Source of the DNA: Tiliqua scincoides
Taxonomy: Eukaryota > Chordata > Lepidosauria > Squamata > Scincidae
Reading direction: 5' to 3'
Assembly (NCBI RefSeq): GCF_035046505.1
Contig: NC_089822.1
Location: 100,510,659-100,574,658 of the forward strand
DNA: 64,000 nucleotides
Positions within the stretch are counted from its first letter, which is position 1. Every line of letters begins with the position of its first letter. The position numbers and the translations under genes were made by a program. Below, piece after piece: positions 46,401-50,589 of this stretch. The notes below the pieces were generated by a model, which did no database searches, had not been told where the DNA came from, and worked only from the letters and a program-made list of their open reading frames with translations.

Positions 46401-47790
46401 GTTACTACGGCCCAGTACTGCATTTGCTTTCTTTGCAGCTGCCTCACACTGCTGGCTCACATTTAGCTTGTTTTCCACTATGATATGATGTCCCAGCCTC
46501 TGCTCCTCCCACTCTCCAATGTTCAACCATCTAGCTCAGCGATTTTCAACCAATGTGTCATGAATGGTCTACAGGTGTCCCGAGGAAGTATGGGAGAGGG
46601 TCATATATTAGCAGGGCCATTGGGGGATGTGTCTCCCATGCTGGCAGTGAGGTGTGCCTTGTCAATGGTCAAAAAACTGATGGTGTACCTAGACAATTTT
46701 AGCACCTTCTAAGCGCACCATGAGATGAAAAAGGTTGAAAATCCAGGGAGTGAAAGAAGGAGCAGCAGCAGAGACAAGCAGGCAAACAGAGATGGGTGCA
46801 TATCACCAAACTGCTGCCTCAGATCACCACTTCCGTTGGCCTTCTGGATGGGGCCTGTTTGCCATTATTATCCATCGAGTTTGTTGGGGCTGACTCCCAA
46901 AGCAGGTGCATAAACCTGCACCGGTAGGTTTACTTGGAAGGAAGGCCCACCACGTGCAATGTGGCATAATCCCAAGTGAGCCTCTATGCAGGACTGAAGC
47001 CTTTGTCTCTCCAGAGCGTAAGAAGAGCCCGGCTGGATCAGGACAAAAGCCCATCTGGTCCAGCTTCCTGTATCTCATAGTGGTCCACCAGATGCCTCAG
47101 GAAGAGCACAAGACCACAAGGGAGCTGCATCCCGGTGTCACCCCCTTGCGACTGGCATTCTGAGGTCGCCAACTTCTAAAACCAGGAGGCTGCACATACC
47201 CATCATGGCTCGTGACCTGTGATGGGCTTCCCCTCCAGCAACCTGCCCAATCCCCTTTTAAAGGCACCATCAGCACATCCTGTGGCAAGGAGTTCCACAG
47301 GCTAAGTGCGGAGGCGGCTCCTACCTTGCTCGCAGGGGCCCTTGTTGCGCTGCCCGACGGGGCGCTCCCCTCGGCTCTCGGCGCGCAGGCTGGCGGCCCG
47401 CAGCTGGCACACGCTGGGGTAGGTGAGGCCGTCGCTGCCGCACACCGGGTAGCGGCTCTTGCAGGCGCACACGCCGGCCTGGCCCTTGCGCCGACGGCGG
47501 CACTCCAGCCCCGCGGCGCAGCGCCCCCAGCCGGCGGCGGGCCCCGCAGGGGCAGCGGCTCCGCAGGCTTCGCCCTCGCCGCGCGCGCACTGCCAGCAGC
47601 AGCCGCAGCCGTCGCGCACCTTGCCCAGCGGGCAGCCCCGGGCCGGCAGCGCGGGGCACTCGGCGGGCGCGCAGGGCGGGCAGGCGGCCGGGGCAGGGGC
47701 GGCGTCCGGCTCCCCGGGGGACGCCGAGCCGCAGAAGGGCAGCAGCAGCAGCAGCAGCAAGCAGGACGGGGCGCACCGGAGAGCAGGCAT
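11577..47790 (-). CDS. IGFBP7: Insulin-like growth factor-binding protein 7, complete, five exons
   Basis: Secreted matrix/vascular glycoprotein that binds IGFs and insulin weakly and modulates cell adhesion and senescence (family knowledge). Exons on the - strand: 47790-47325, 24290-24181, 21105-20989, 12594-12468 and 11596-11577; together 840 nt, 279 aa plus TGA, against 282 aa in human. Order: signal peptide (about 1-23), IGFBP N-terminal domain with GCGCCWQC (about 35-107), Kazal-like domain with VCGSDGLTYPSVCQL (to 155), Ig-like C2 domain (about 157-265) with paired cysteines in YLSCEVIG and YECHALNSKG, and C-terminus GDSAEL. An N-glycosylation sequon is seen in WNVTGA. All junction phases agree. 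The start is chosen because the following Leu run makes a signal peptide. Convergent with POLR2B, as in human. Confidence 0.97.
12468..12594 (-). CDS. IGFBP7: IGFBP7 exon 4: end of Ig-like domain
   Basis: Reads ISPLSKDDAGEYECHALN to LHEIPTIR and ends one base into a Gly codon. Second Ig cysteine in YEC. Donor GTAAGC. Confidence 0.95.
13209..13559 (-). mobile_element. tRNA-derived SINE with L2-like tail, complete
   Basis: On the - strand the head reads GAGGTCTGGTCTAGAGGGTA (A-box like) and, further on, GCCAGTTCAAGGCC (B-box like). The body ends in a CGCCTTGAATAAAG tail block and (ATT)n. It is flanked by a perfect 8-bp target-site duplication CAATTGTA (13201-13208 and 13560-13567), so both ends are defined. 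Length 351 bp, in IGFBP7 intron 3. Confidence 0.88.
13849..14308. mobile_element. MITE family B-like
   Basis: Ends GCACAATCCTATACTG and CACTGGTTAGGATTGGGCTG, about 460 bp, with GAGGGGACATTTCTCAATGG inside. In IGFBP7 intron 3. Confidence 0.6.
14886..15150. mobile_element. hAT-like MITE, CAGTGTTTCTCAACC family
   Basis: Left end CAGTGTTTCTCAACCAGTAT, interior GTACTTGAGGTGGTGTCTGC and CCCAGAAGTAACTGGTGATG. Matches 53012-53692 in reverse orientation. Confidence 0.65.
15445..15615 (+). mobile_element. Possible LTR relic
   Basis: A TATAAATAG box is followed by about 80 bases ending in TTAATAATCAAA, like an LTR promoter and R region. No partner copy in the window; old and degraded if real. Confidence 0.25.
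15618..15845 (-). mobile_element. Interspersed SINE-like repeat (tail family G)
   Basis: Shares CCCAAAAGGGCTCACAATCT, then a segment ending GCC...CAGTTAGC, with copies at 31290-31530 and 50268-50585. All three lie in the same direction. The family name is not recognised. Confidence 0.6.
16438..16914. mobile_element. Inverted-repeat DNA element (GGTGACCAGAT family)
   Basis: Ends are AGGGTGACCAGATGTCC and GGCATCTGGTCACCCT, an imperfect terminal inverted repeat. A palindromic MITE of another family (16570-16750) sits inside it. Confidence 0.7.
16570..16750. mobile_element. Palindromic MITE, family A (about 150-180 bp)
   Basis: Terminal inverted repeats AAATCCTAACCAACTTTCCA and TGGAAAGTCAGTTAGGATT. 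Same family as copies at 21222, 28408, 34233 and 43861. Confidence 0.75.
17026..17235 (-). mobile_element. CR1 LINE 3' UTR fragment
   Basis: Matches the CR1 tail at 37545-37745 (GGATCAGGCCAAAAGCCCAT, then the segment with CAGGAGGCTGCATGTACCCA). Inside IGFBP7 intron 3. Confidence 0.85.
17318..17405. mobile_element. Short palindromic MITE, family C
   Basis: AAGTCTACTCAGAAGTAAAT with CTTACTCCCAGGTAAGTGTG inverted, then GGATAGGACTTTGGG. Partial at both ends. Confidence 0.65.
19010..19465. mobile_element. MITE family B-like
   Basis: CACCGCTGTATCCTGTGCGA resembles the 55.3-kb copy; the right end reads AAGATTGGGCCCTCC. Ends diverged. Confidence 0.5.
19768..19866 (-). mobile_element. SINE/LINE tail fragment
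   Basis: Shares GTTTACATAGGCAGGCTGAT with the SINE at 13209-13559, so it is a 3' fragment of the same or a close family. Confidence 0.6.
20149..20189. repeat. (GT)n(GA)n microsatellite
   Basis: About 11 GT units followed by about 9 GA units, in IGFBP7 intron 3. Confidence 0.95.
20268..20512. mobile_element. Foldback MITE, GTGGCTAC ends
   Basis: GTGGCTACGGGGG, GCACTAAGTTTT and AGAGCCTTCCTGCAGCGTGC recur inverted on the right (GCACTCTGCAGGAAGGCTCT, AAACTTAATGCACTGCCCC, TGTAGCCACGCCCC). Arms of about 110 bp, short centre. Confidence 0.75.
20989..21105 (-). CDS. IGFBP7: IGFBP7 exon 3: middle of Ig-like domain
   Basis: Thirty-nine codons, ITRGQYGVQRMELLPGDR to HEVTGWVL, matching the 39-codon human segment VKRGHYGVQ to GWVL. 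Acceptor GGCAG, donor GTAAGT. No stop-free frame of useful length marks it, so it is easily missed. Confidence 0.95.
21222..21402. mobile_element. Palindromic MITE, family A
   Basis: Ends CAGTCCTAACCCACTTTCTA and CTGGAAAGTTGGTTAGGATT. It starts about 117 bases upstream (in gene sense) of the IGFBP7 exon 3 acceptor. Confidence 0.75.
21952..22280. mobile_element. MITE, same family as 53166, diverged ends
   Basis: Shares GTAAACTGTGCTTCTGGTTT, TCCAGAAGCACAGTTTAT and CTCAGAGAGGC with the 53.2-kb element in reverse. It also contains a local hairpin of the GCTTCTGG/CCAGAAGC type at about 22056-22080. Confidence 0.6.
23611..24043. mobile_element. hAT-like MITE, CAGTGGTTCCCA family
   Basis: Ends CAGTGGTTCCCAATCTTTTT and TTTGGGAAACATTGCAC. 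Contains GGGACCCACTTTTTAAAACA as in the 31.7-kb copy. Confidence 0.65.
24181..24290 (-). CDS. IGFBP7: IGFBP7 exon 2: start of Ig-like domain
   Basis: Reads (G)PSIVTPPKDIWNVTGAQ to PTPVLTWNK. Near identical to human. Acceptor TTTCTAG, donor GTCAGT. Contains the first Ig cysteine and a sequon. Confidence 0.96.
24511..24600. mobile_element. Short palindromic MITE, family C
   Basis: CTGCAATTCTACAGATATTT, GGGAGTAAGCCTCATTGAAC and GACTTATTTCTGAGTAGATA. Diverged. Confidence 0.7.
25203..25305. mobile_element. Fragment of the 23.6-kb hAT-like element with GGGAC repeat
   Basis: AAGAAAAAGGTTTCACTTTA through ACTCAAGCCTCTGTTTTTAT repeats 23690-23740 nearly base for base; then a GGGAC array (about five units, 25260-25285) has expanded where the other copy has one unit. 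Confidence 0.65.
25911..26386 (-). mobile_element. 476-bp composite retroelement sharing the LINE tail
   Basis: The last 70 bases (- strand, ending GACTGAAGGATGCCAACA) match the LINE at 48470, but the rest does not match its coding part. The 5' end is C/G-rich (CCCCTGGGGGCTGGGGATAA). A perfect 11-bp target-site duplication AAATCCTTGAC flanks it (25900-25910 and 26387-26397). No open frame of note. It is either an internally deleted LINE or a SINE-like passenger. Confidence 0.8.
26965..27208 (-). mobile_element. tRNA-derived SINE (MIR/CORE-like)
   Basis: The - strand starts TTGGTGTAGTGGTTTAGCAG (A box) with CCAGGTTCAAATCTCTGC (B box), then a body with TCAGCCTCACCTATCTCACA. A short internal duplication of AGGAAGCTTCAT is seen. 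Older than the SINE at 13.2 kb. Confidence 0.75.
27205..27396. mobile_element. hAT-like MITE, short
   Basis: CAATGGTTTCCAAACTTTTT and CAGTTCGGGAACCACTGC are imperfect inverted ends; about 190 bp. Confidence 0.55.
27400..28050. other. Intron sequence with nothing recognised
   Basis: IGFBP7 intron 1 between a hAT-like MITE and a family A MITE. No exon, RNA gene or repeat that I can name. Confidence 0.5.
28408..28588. mobile_element. Palindromic MITE, family A
   Basis: Ends CCCAATCCTATTCAACTTTC and GGAAAATTGGATAGGATTGG. The internal CCTTGAGGAGGCCTCTGTGA is shared with other copies. Confidence 0.8.
28590..30920. other. Intron sequence with nothing recognised
   Basis: IGFBP7 intron 1; only chance open frames and no repeated block shared with the rest of the window. 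A G/A-rich stretch lies at 28780-29000. Confidence 0.5.
30925..31014. mobile_element. Short palindromic MITE, family C (about 90 bp)
   Basis: AGCCCAATCCTATCCACACC with GGAAGTAAGCCCCACTGACA and its inverted partner GGGACTTACTTCTGAGTAGA, then GCATAAGATTGGGCTG. Clean copy of a family found many times in the window. Confidence 0.8.
31288..31535 (-). mobile_element. Interspersed SINE-like repeat (tail family G)
   Basis: Order: ATTATTATACCAATTTTCAA, GCAAAGCGGTTTCCATAGC, TTCCCAAAGGGC and GCCTCTTTGCCCAATTAGC. Matches the copies at 15.6 and 50.3 kb. Confidence 0.65.
31709..32077. mobile_element. hAT-like MITE, CAGTGGTTCTCA family
   Basis: CAGTGGTTCTCATACTTTTA and GTTGGAGAAACACTG form the ends; GGGACCCACTTTTTAGAATG lies inside. 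A family C half-copy (31829-31882) is nested in it. Confidence 0.7.
32314..32672. repeat. Long foldback palindrome, about 350 bp
   Basis: Left arm: CACAGGCCAACACA, TTTGGGGTGCTGATTCCAAA, TTTGCCCTATCTAGTTTTGG, AGTGAATGGTTCAAGCAGC, TTCCTCATGAGGAAGCC. The right arm repeats them inverted: GGCTTCCTCATGAGGAAGCT, GAATCATTCACTAATGAGG, CCAAAACTAGATGTGATAGG, TTTTTGGAATTGGCACCCCA, TAGGCCTGTGTTA. Each TTCCTCATGAGGAA is itself a palindrome. Likely a non-autonomous DNA transposon. Confidence 0.85.
34233..34383. mobile_element. Palindromic MITE, family A, clean copy
   Basis: Ends GGGCCCAATCCTATCCAACT and the near-perfect reverse AATTGGATAGGATTGGGCCC, 151 bp. The best copy in the window for defining the family ends. 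Confidence 0.85.
34508..35072. mobile_element. MITE family B (about 450-600 bp)
   Basis: Ends GTCCAATCCTGAGCTCC and GAGCCCAGGATTGGGCTC; GC-rich interior. Matches 40706-41264 in reverse orientation, including TGCCTTATGGCATGTTTGCA. Confidence 0.7.
35480..35612 (-). mobile_element. 5S rRNA-derived SINE, longer copy
   Basis: On the - strand: GCATGCCTGATCTTGTCTGA, AGCTAAGCAGGGTCAGGCC, TGGGAGACCACTGGGG and GGTGCTGTAGGCTTATA, then the tail GACTGAAGGTTGCCAACC. It retains nearly the whole 5S head. In IGFBP7 intron 1. Confidence 0.88.
36840..37348. mobile_element. MITE family B-like
   Basis: Ends TGCGCAATCCTATTCAATAC and AGCACAGGATTGGGCTAC. In IGFBP7 intron 1 beside the CR1 tail. Confidence 0.55.
37545..37726 (-). 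mobile_element. CR1 3' UTR and tail of the 37.7-38.9 kb copy
   Basis: Non-coding CR1 end beginning (on the + strand) ACATAAGAACAGCCCCACTG. The same tail recurs at 17026-17232, 42328-42530 and 47025-47228. Confidence 0.85.
37727..38938 (-). mobile_element. CR1 LINE, ORF2 reverse transcriptase (403 codons open)
   Basis: A 403-codon frame with YLDFQKAFDTVPHQRLL, SGVPQGSVLGPVLFNLFIN, the catalytic FADDTKLF motif and the CR1 C-terminal PHLEYCVQFWLPH, WNSLPQDVV and GYKP. The 5' part (endonuclease, ORF1) is missing, so it is 5'-truncated as usual for CR1. A 15-bp direct duplication at 38731-38760 adds an in-frame five-residue repeat after QGIRG. The 3' UTR continues to about 37545. It lies in IGFBP7 intron 1, same strand as the gene. 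The open frame points to a fairly young copy. Confidence 0.93.
38942..40700. other. Intron sequence with nothing recognised
   Basis: IGFBP7 intron 1 between CR1 and a family B MITE. Moderately AT-rich, apparently unique. Confidence 0.5.
40706..41266. mobile_element. MITE family B
   Basis: Ends GGACCCAATCCTGAACAGTG and GGCAGTTCAGGATTGGGCTG form terminal inverted repeats. Inverted relative to the copy at 34.5 kb. Confidence 0.75.
41766..42530 (+). mobile_element. CR1 LINE 3' end, reverse transcriptase C-terminus
   Basis: From KKANSMLGIIRKDTENK through WNSLPQDVV to GYKP the frame is open and closely matches the copy at 37.7-38.9 kb, but in the opposite direction. The 3' UTR ends near 42525 with short repeats of the type TATGTTCTTA. 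5'-truncated. Confidence 0.92.
42947..42991. repeat. (CT)n(GT)n microsatellite
   Basis: About 17 CT units followed by five GT units, in IGFBP7 intron 1. Confidence 0.95.
43326..43424. repeat. (GATA)n microsatellite, about 24 units
   Basis: Nearly perfect GATA array with one GACA at about 43346. Long enough to be polymorphic. GATA arrays (Bkm type) are known to be frequent in squamates. Confidence 0.95.
43588..43674. mobile_element. Short palindromic MITE, family C
   Basis: CTGCAATCCTACACACTCAC, GAGAGTAAGCCCACAGAACA and ATAAGATTGCACC. Diverged. Confidence 0.65.
43861..44041. mobile_element. Palindromic MITE, family A
   Basis: Ends GGGCTCAATCCTATCCAATT and AAAAATGGATTGAATTGGAC; the internal part is alignable to the 28.4-kb copy. 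Confidence 0.75.
44045..45855. other. Intron sequence with little recognised
   Basis: IGFBP7 intron 1. A half family C MITE at about 45735-45800; otherwise no feature seen. Confidence 0.5.
45860..46515 (-). mobile_element. Older CR1 LINE fragment
   Basis: The + strand begins with the classic CR1 end (AGAATTGGCAGGGACCTTAG, then CATCTAGTTCAACCCCCTAC). The following 600 bases align in order with the C-terminal coding part of the intact copy (for example GGGCACGGTATTCCAAGTGA). Heavily diverged. Confidence 0.85.
46536..46746. mobile_element. hAT-like MITE, GATTTTCAACC ends
   Basis: AGCGATTTTCAACCAATGTG and AAAAGGTTGAAAATCCAG are terminal inverted repeats about 200 bp apart. Inserted at the edge of the old CR1. 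Confidence 0.65.
47022..47303 (-). mobile_element. CR1 3' fragment abutting IGFBP7 exon 1 donor
   Basis: CR1 tail plus the end of ORF2 (WNSLPQDV segment). The match stops at 47303, about 20 bases from the exon 1 splice donor at 47324. Same strand as IGFBP7. Confidence 0.85.
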
Positions 47791-47995
47791 CGTGTGTGGG
47801 CACGCGCTGCGCTGCCGGACGGGGGAGGCTGTGGCTGCCTGGCCGGGACCGAGACCGCGGCTGGCCGGCTGGCTGGAGGTGGTCCTTCCTTGCGGGCTTC
47901 CCACGGACTCTGAAGACCCTGGACGGGAAACTCCACCCCACTGCCGCCCGCCCACGCCTCTGCCTCGCAAAAACGGGGAGGGAGGGAGAGAGGGA
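47310..47995 (-). promoter_or_regulatory. IGFBP7: GC-rich island with IGFBP7 exon 1 and promoter
   Basis: Dense CpG and high GC run from just inside intron 1 through exon 1 and about 200 bases upstream of the ATG, ending sharply near 47995 where AT content rises. A GC box (GGGCGG on the - strand, 47949-47944) lies about 155 bases upstream of the start codon. No clear TATA box. The pattern suits a CpG-island promoter; the transcription start is not visible. Confidence 0.7.
47325..47790 (-). CDS. IGFBP7: IGFBP7 exon 1: signal peptide, IGFBP and Kazal-like domains
   Basis: ATG at 47790-47788; 155 codons plus one base, donor GTAGGA at 47324. Very GC-rich. A (CTG)n run at about 47759-47740 encodes seven consecutive leucines of the signal peptide. 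The basic stretch CRRRRKGQ corresponds to human KSRKRRKGK but is followed almost at once by VCACKS, so the Gly/Ala-rich loop of human is about a dozen residues shorter here. Confidence 0.96.
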
Positions 47996-48065
47996 AAAGG
48001 CTTTTCCTAACACTAGAATTTGGGATCGCCCAGTTAGCTTGGTTAGTGCAGGAGAGACTCAGGAG

Positions 48066-48178
48066 GGGTGACATGACACATCCTGTGGAACTCACCGACA
48101 CAAGATGCTGGCCCTTACCTGGATCGGGGGTTTTAAAGAGGCACTGGACAAATTCATGGAAGAGAAGTCCATCAGTGG
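48066..48178 (+). mobile_element. CR1-like fragment upstream of IGFBP7
   Basis: Contains the WNS-type segment (CATCCTGTGGAACTCACCGA) and GGCACTGGACAAATTCATGG, i.e. the CR1-type ORF2 end, in + orientation, directly outside the GC-rich promoter. Confidence 0.7.
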
Positions 48179-48299
48179 CCAGACGTCCTCTTTTCCCAGA
48201 ATGTGTCCTCTTTTTTAGCCTCATGTCCTGGAAAAGAAATCAAATGTCCTTTTTCCTGTGATCAGCCCCTTGAGGCAGCACAGAGCCTTCTTGGAATTA

Positions 48300-48461
48300 A
48301 TAAATTGTATTAATATAATTTATATTATAATATAATATATTATGTATAAAATATAATATATTATATAATTATTATGATGTAAACATTATAAATAATATAT
48401 TTTATACTATATTGTTATAGCATATAGTATAATATAATAAATTATATTAATTATAATAGTA
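48300..48461. repeat. AT-only tandem stretch
   Basis: About 160 bases with almost no G or C, made of TATAAT/TATTATA motifs. Confidence 0.9.
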
Positions 48462-48469
48462 AGTAATAC

Positions 48470-49083
48470 TTGTATTGGCAACCTTCAGTCTCGAAAGACT
48501 ATGGTATCGCGCTCTGAAAGGTGGTTCTGGCACAGCGTCTAGTGTGGCTGAAAAGGCCAATCCGGGAGTGACAATCCCTTCCACACCGGGAGCAAGTGCA
48601 GTCTGTCCCTGGTCTGTCTCCCTGGCTATGGGCCTTCCTTCTTTGCCTCTTAGCCTCAGACTGTTGGCCAAGTGTCTCTTCAAACTGGGAAAGGCCATGC
48701 TGCACAGCCTGCCTCCATGCGGGCCGCTCAGAGGCCAGGGTTTCCCACTTGTTGAGGTCCATCCCTAAGGCCTTCAGATCCCTCTTGCAGATGTCCTTGT
48801 ATCGCAGCTGTGGTCTACCTGAAGGACGCTTTCCTTGCACGAGTTCTCCATAGAGGAGATCCTTTGGGATCCGGCCATCATCCATTCTCACGACATGACC
48901 AAGCCAACGCAGGCGTCTCTGTTTCAGCAGTGAATACATGCTAGGGATTCCAGCACGTTCCAGGACTGTGTTGTTTGGAACTTTGTCCTGCCAGGTGATG
49001 CCGAGGATGCGTCGGAGGCAGCGCATGTGGAAAGTGCTCAGTGTCCTCTCCTGTTGTGAGCAAAGAGTCCATGACTCGCTACC
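48470..49083 (-). mobile_element. 5'-truncated non-LTR retrotransposon with terminal zinc-finger motif
   Basis: A 175-codon frame (49026-48499) reads LRRILGITWQDKVPN, RRLRWLGHVVRMDDGRIPKD and GRPQLRYKDICKRDLKAL, then CSRCGRDCHSRIGLFSHTRR. This is the C-terminal end of a LINE polyprotein of the RTE/I-like sort; the clade is not certain. Perfect 8-bp target-site duplications AGTAATAC flank it (48462-48469 and 49084-49091). The 3' end reads GACTGAAGGTTGCCAA, shared with the 5S-type SINEs and the element at 25.9 kb. It is inserted within another repeat. Confidence 0.88.
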
Positions 49084-49200
49084 AGTAATACAGTGCTTTA
49101 AGTAATTTAAGCACTTTAAGTAATTTAAGCAATTTAAGCACTACAGTGCTTTAAGTAATTTAAGCACCGGGGATTTAAGTAATACAGTGCTTAAATTAAG
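49084..49200. repeat. Tandem TAAGTAATTTAAGCAC repeat
   Basis: Irregular tandem copies of a unit like TTTAAGTAATTTAAGCAC. This seems an expanded form of the internal TAATAATAAGTAATATAG of the element at 16.4 kb. Confidence 0.8.
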
Positions 49201-49794
49201 CACATGAAATCAAAATACAAGTGTTTTTTTGCTTGTATGTTGTCATGTCCTACATTTTCCTTGGATGCCCGACATTTTGGGGTGCCTTGTCCACTTTTGC
49301 ACTTATGACATCTGGTCACCCTGTATTTTTGTGAGAGTTGCTTGGGCCTTGGAAAAATAGTGTACTGGTGGTTTAAAAAAATTAAAATGAGAGCTAAATG
49401 GAACCTCCCTGTTCAGAAGCAGTATAACTTTCAATGTCAGATGCTGGGAGCAAATAATATGGATTGGCTGTTGCCCTCCTGCTTTGCTTGTGGTCTCCTT
49501 TTAAGGCATGTGGTTGGCCATTATTGGAAACAAGAATACTGGACAGGGTAGTCTTTACTCTCTAGGCTCTAATGTTCTTACATCTTATTTTCTGATATCT
49601 CTTACGCCAGCCATAACAACATGGGAGTGCCTCTGGACATGTACAGAGTGCTTCTTCGTCACCACTGAGTAACCATAAATGTCTCATACATTTGGTGGAA
49701 ATACTGTCCTGTATAAGACATGAAAATGCAAACCCATCTCAGTGCCCTCAGCAGGAACTTAATTGGATATCAGCACTAAGTCTGGTAGTGGAAG

Positions 49795-49926
49795 AAGACT
49801 CAGCAATGCAGCCCCGAGGTAAGGGAAGAAATGTTACCATACCTTGAGGAGGCCTCTGAGACTGCCTCCCCAATACTGGAAGCAGTGCATACCCCATTGG
49901 CACAGCAACACCAGCACTGTGTTGGC
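49795..49926. mobile_element. MITE family A, partial
   Basis: Internal part (GCAGCCCCGAGGTAAGGGAA, CCTTGAGGAGGCCTCTGAGA) without intact ends. Confidence 0.6.
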
Positions 49927-50265
49927 AGTTGCCCAAGGCAGTAAATTGTCAGGTGAACAGAACTCATTTTTTCTTTTTTGAATCCAAGAAGCAGGAGGAA
50001 GGGGGGGGGCAATGGATGCTGGTGTGTCACTTGGGTAAGGAGGGTACCTGTCATTTCAGGGGTTGGAAGGTCTTGGGCTGGCCCTGTATTAAATGCAGTT
50101 CCCCTGATCATGTGCAGAAGGCCTTTCCTTCCTGCCTCCATTCATCTAGAATTAAGGGCAAAGGCTTCCACTGGAAGGGGATCAGGTTTCAGGCAGGCAT
50201 CTTTGAATATTCAATAGTCACATGCAGTATTCAGTCATCCAGACTGTAGTCTATCTTATACCATA

Positions 50266-50355
50266 CCATATAAATTGTTATTACTGCACTTCAACAAAAG
50301 TTCACAAAGTGGTTTATGTAGCAAAGAAATAAGAAAACAGTTATCTGTCCCAAAG

Positions 50356-50416
<61 letters not shown>

Positions 50417-50585
50417 TTGAGTGAGTGAGTGAGTGAGTGAGAGAGAGATTGGGGAGCACCAACAAAGAGCCTCTTGGATGGATGCTGTACTGGGAAGTAG
50501 AGGGACAGTTGCCCAGTTGCTATCCCCCCCCACTATAAGAGCACCTCAATTTTAAAGGGTGCCTCTTTGCCCAGTTACCAATGGA
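50266..50585 (-). mobile_element. Interspersed SINE-like repeat interrupted by (TC)n
   Basis: Starts TTCACAAAGTGGTTTATGTA and ends GCCTCTTTGCCCAGTTACC. A large (TC)n/(GTGA)n microsatellite at 50358-50448 has grown inside it. Confidence 0.65.
50358..50448. repeat. (TC)n(GTGA)n microsatellite
   Basis: About 26 TC units, then a GT-rich run with GAGT repeats and GA units. Grown inside a SINE-like repeat. Confidence 0.95.
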
Positions 50586-50589
50586 CAAA

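Larger units (their letters stand above)
48178..49324. mobile_element. Inverted-repeat DNA element (GGTGACCAGAT family), disrupted
   Basis: Left part 48180-48300 (CCAGACGTCCTCTTTTCCCA) and right part 49195-49324 (ending GACATCTGGTCACCCT) match the two halves of the copy at 16438-16914. Between them lie an AT-rich stretch, the LINE at 48470-49083 and a tandem repeat. Non-autonomous. Confidence 0.7.

Noticed and set aside
47212-47913. A 233-codon + strand frame opposite IGFBP7 exon 1
   Set aside because: Low-complexity Ala/Gly/Arg translation of the antisense of a GC-rich exon; no family likeness.
47097-48224. A 375-codon open frame on the - strand
   Set aside because: It runs through CR1, the IGFBP7 exon 1 region in a wrong frame and the promoter. 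High GC removes stops; the Cys-rich IGFBP frame is the real one.
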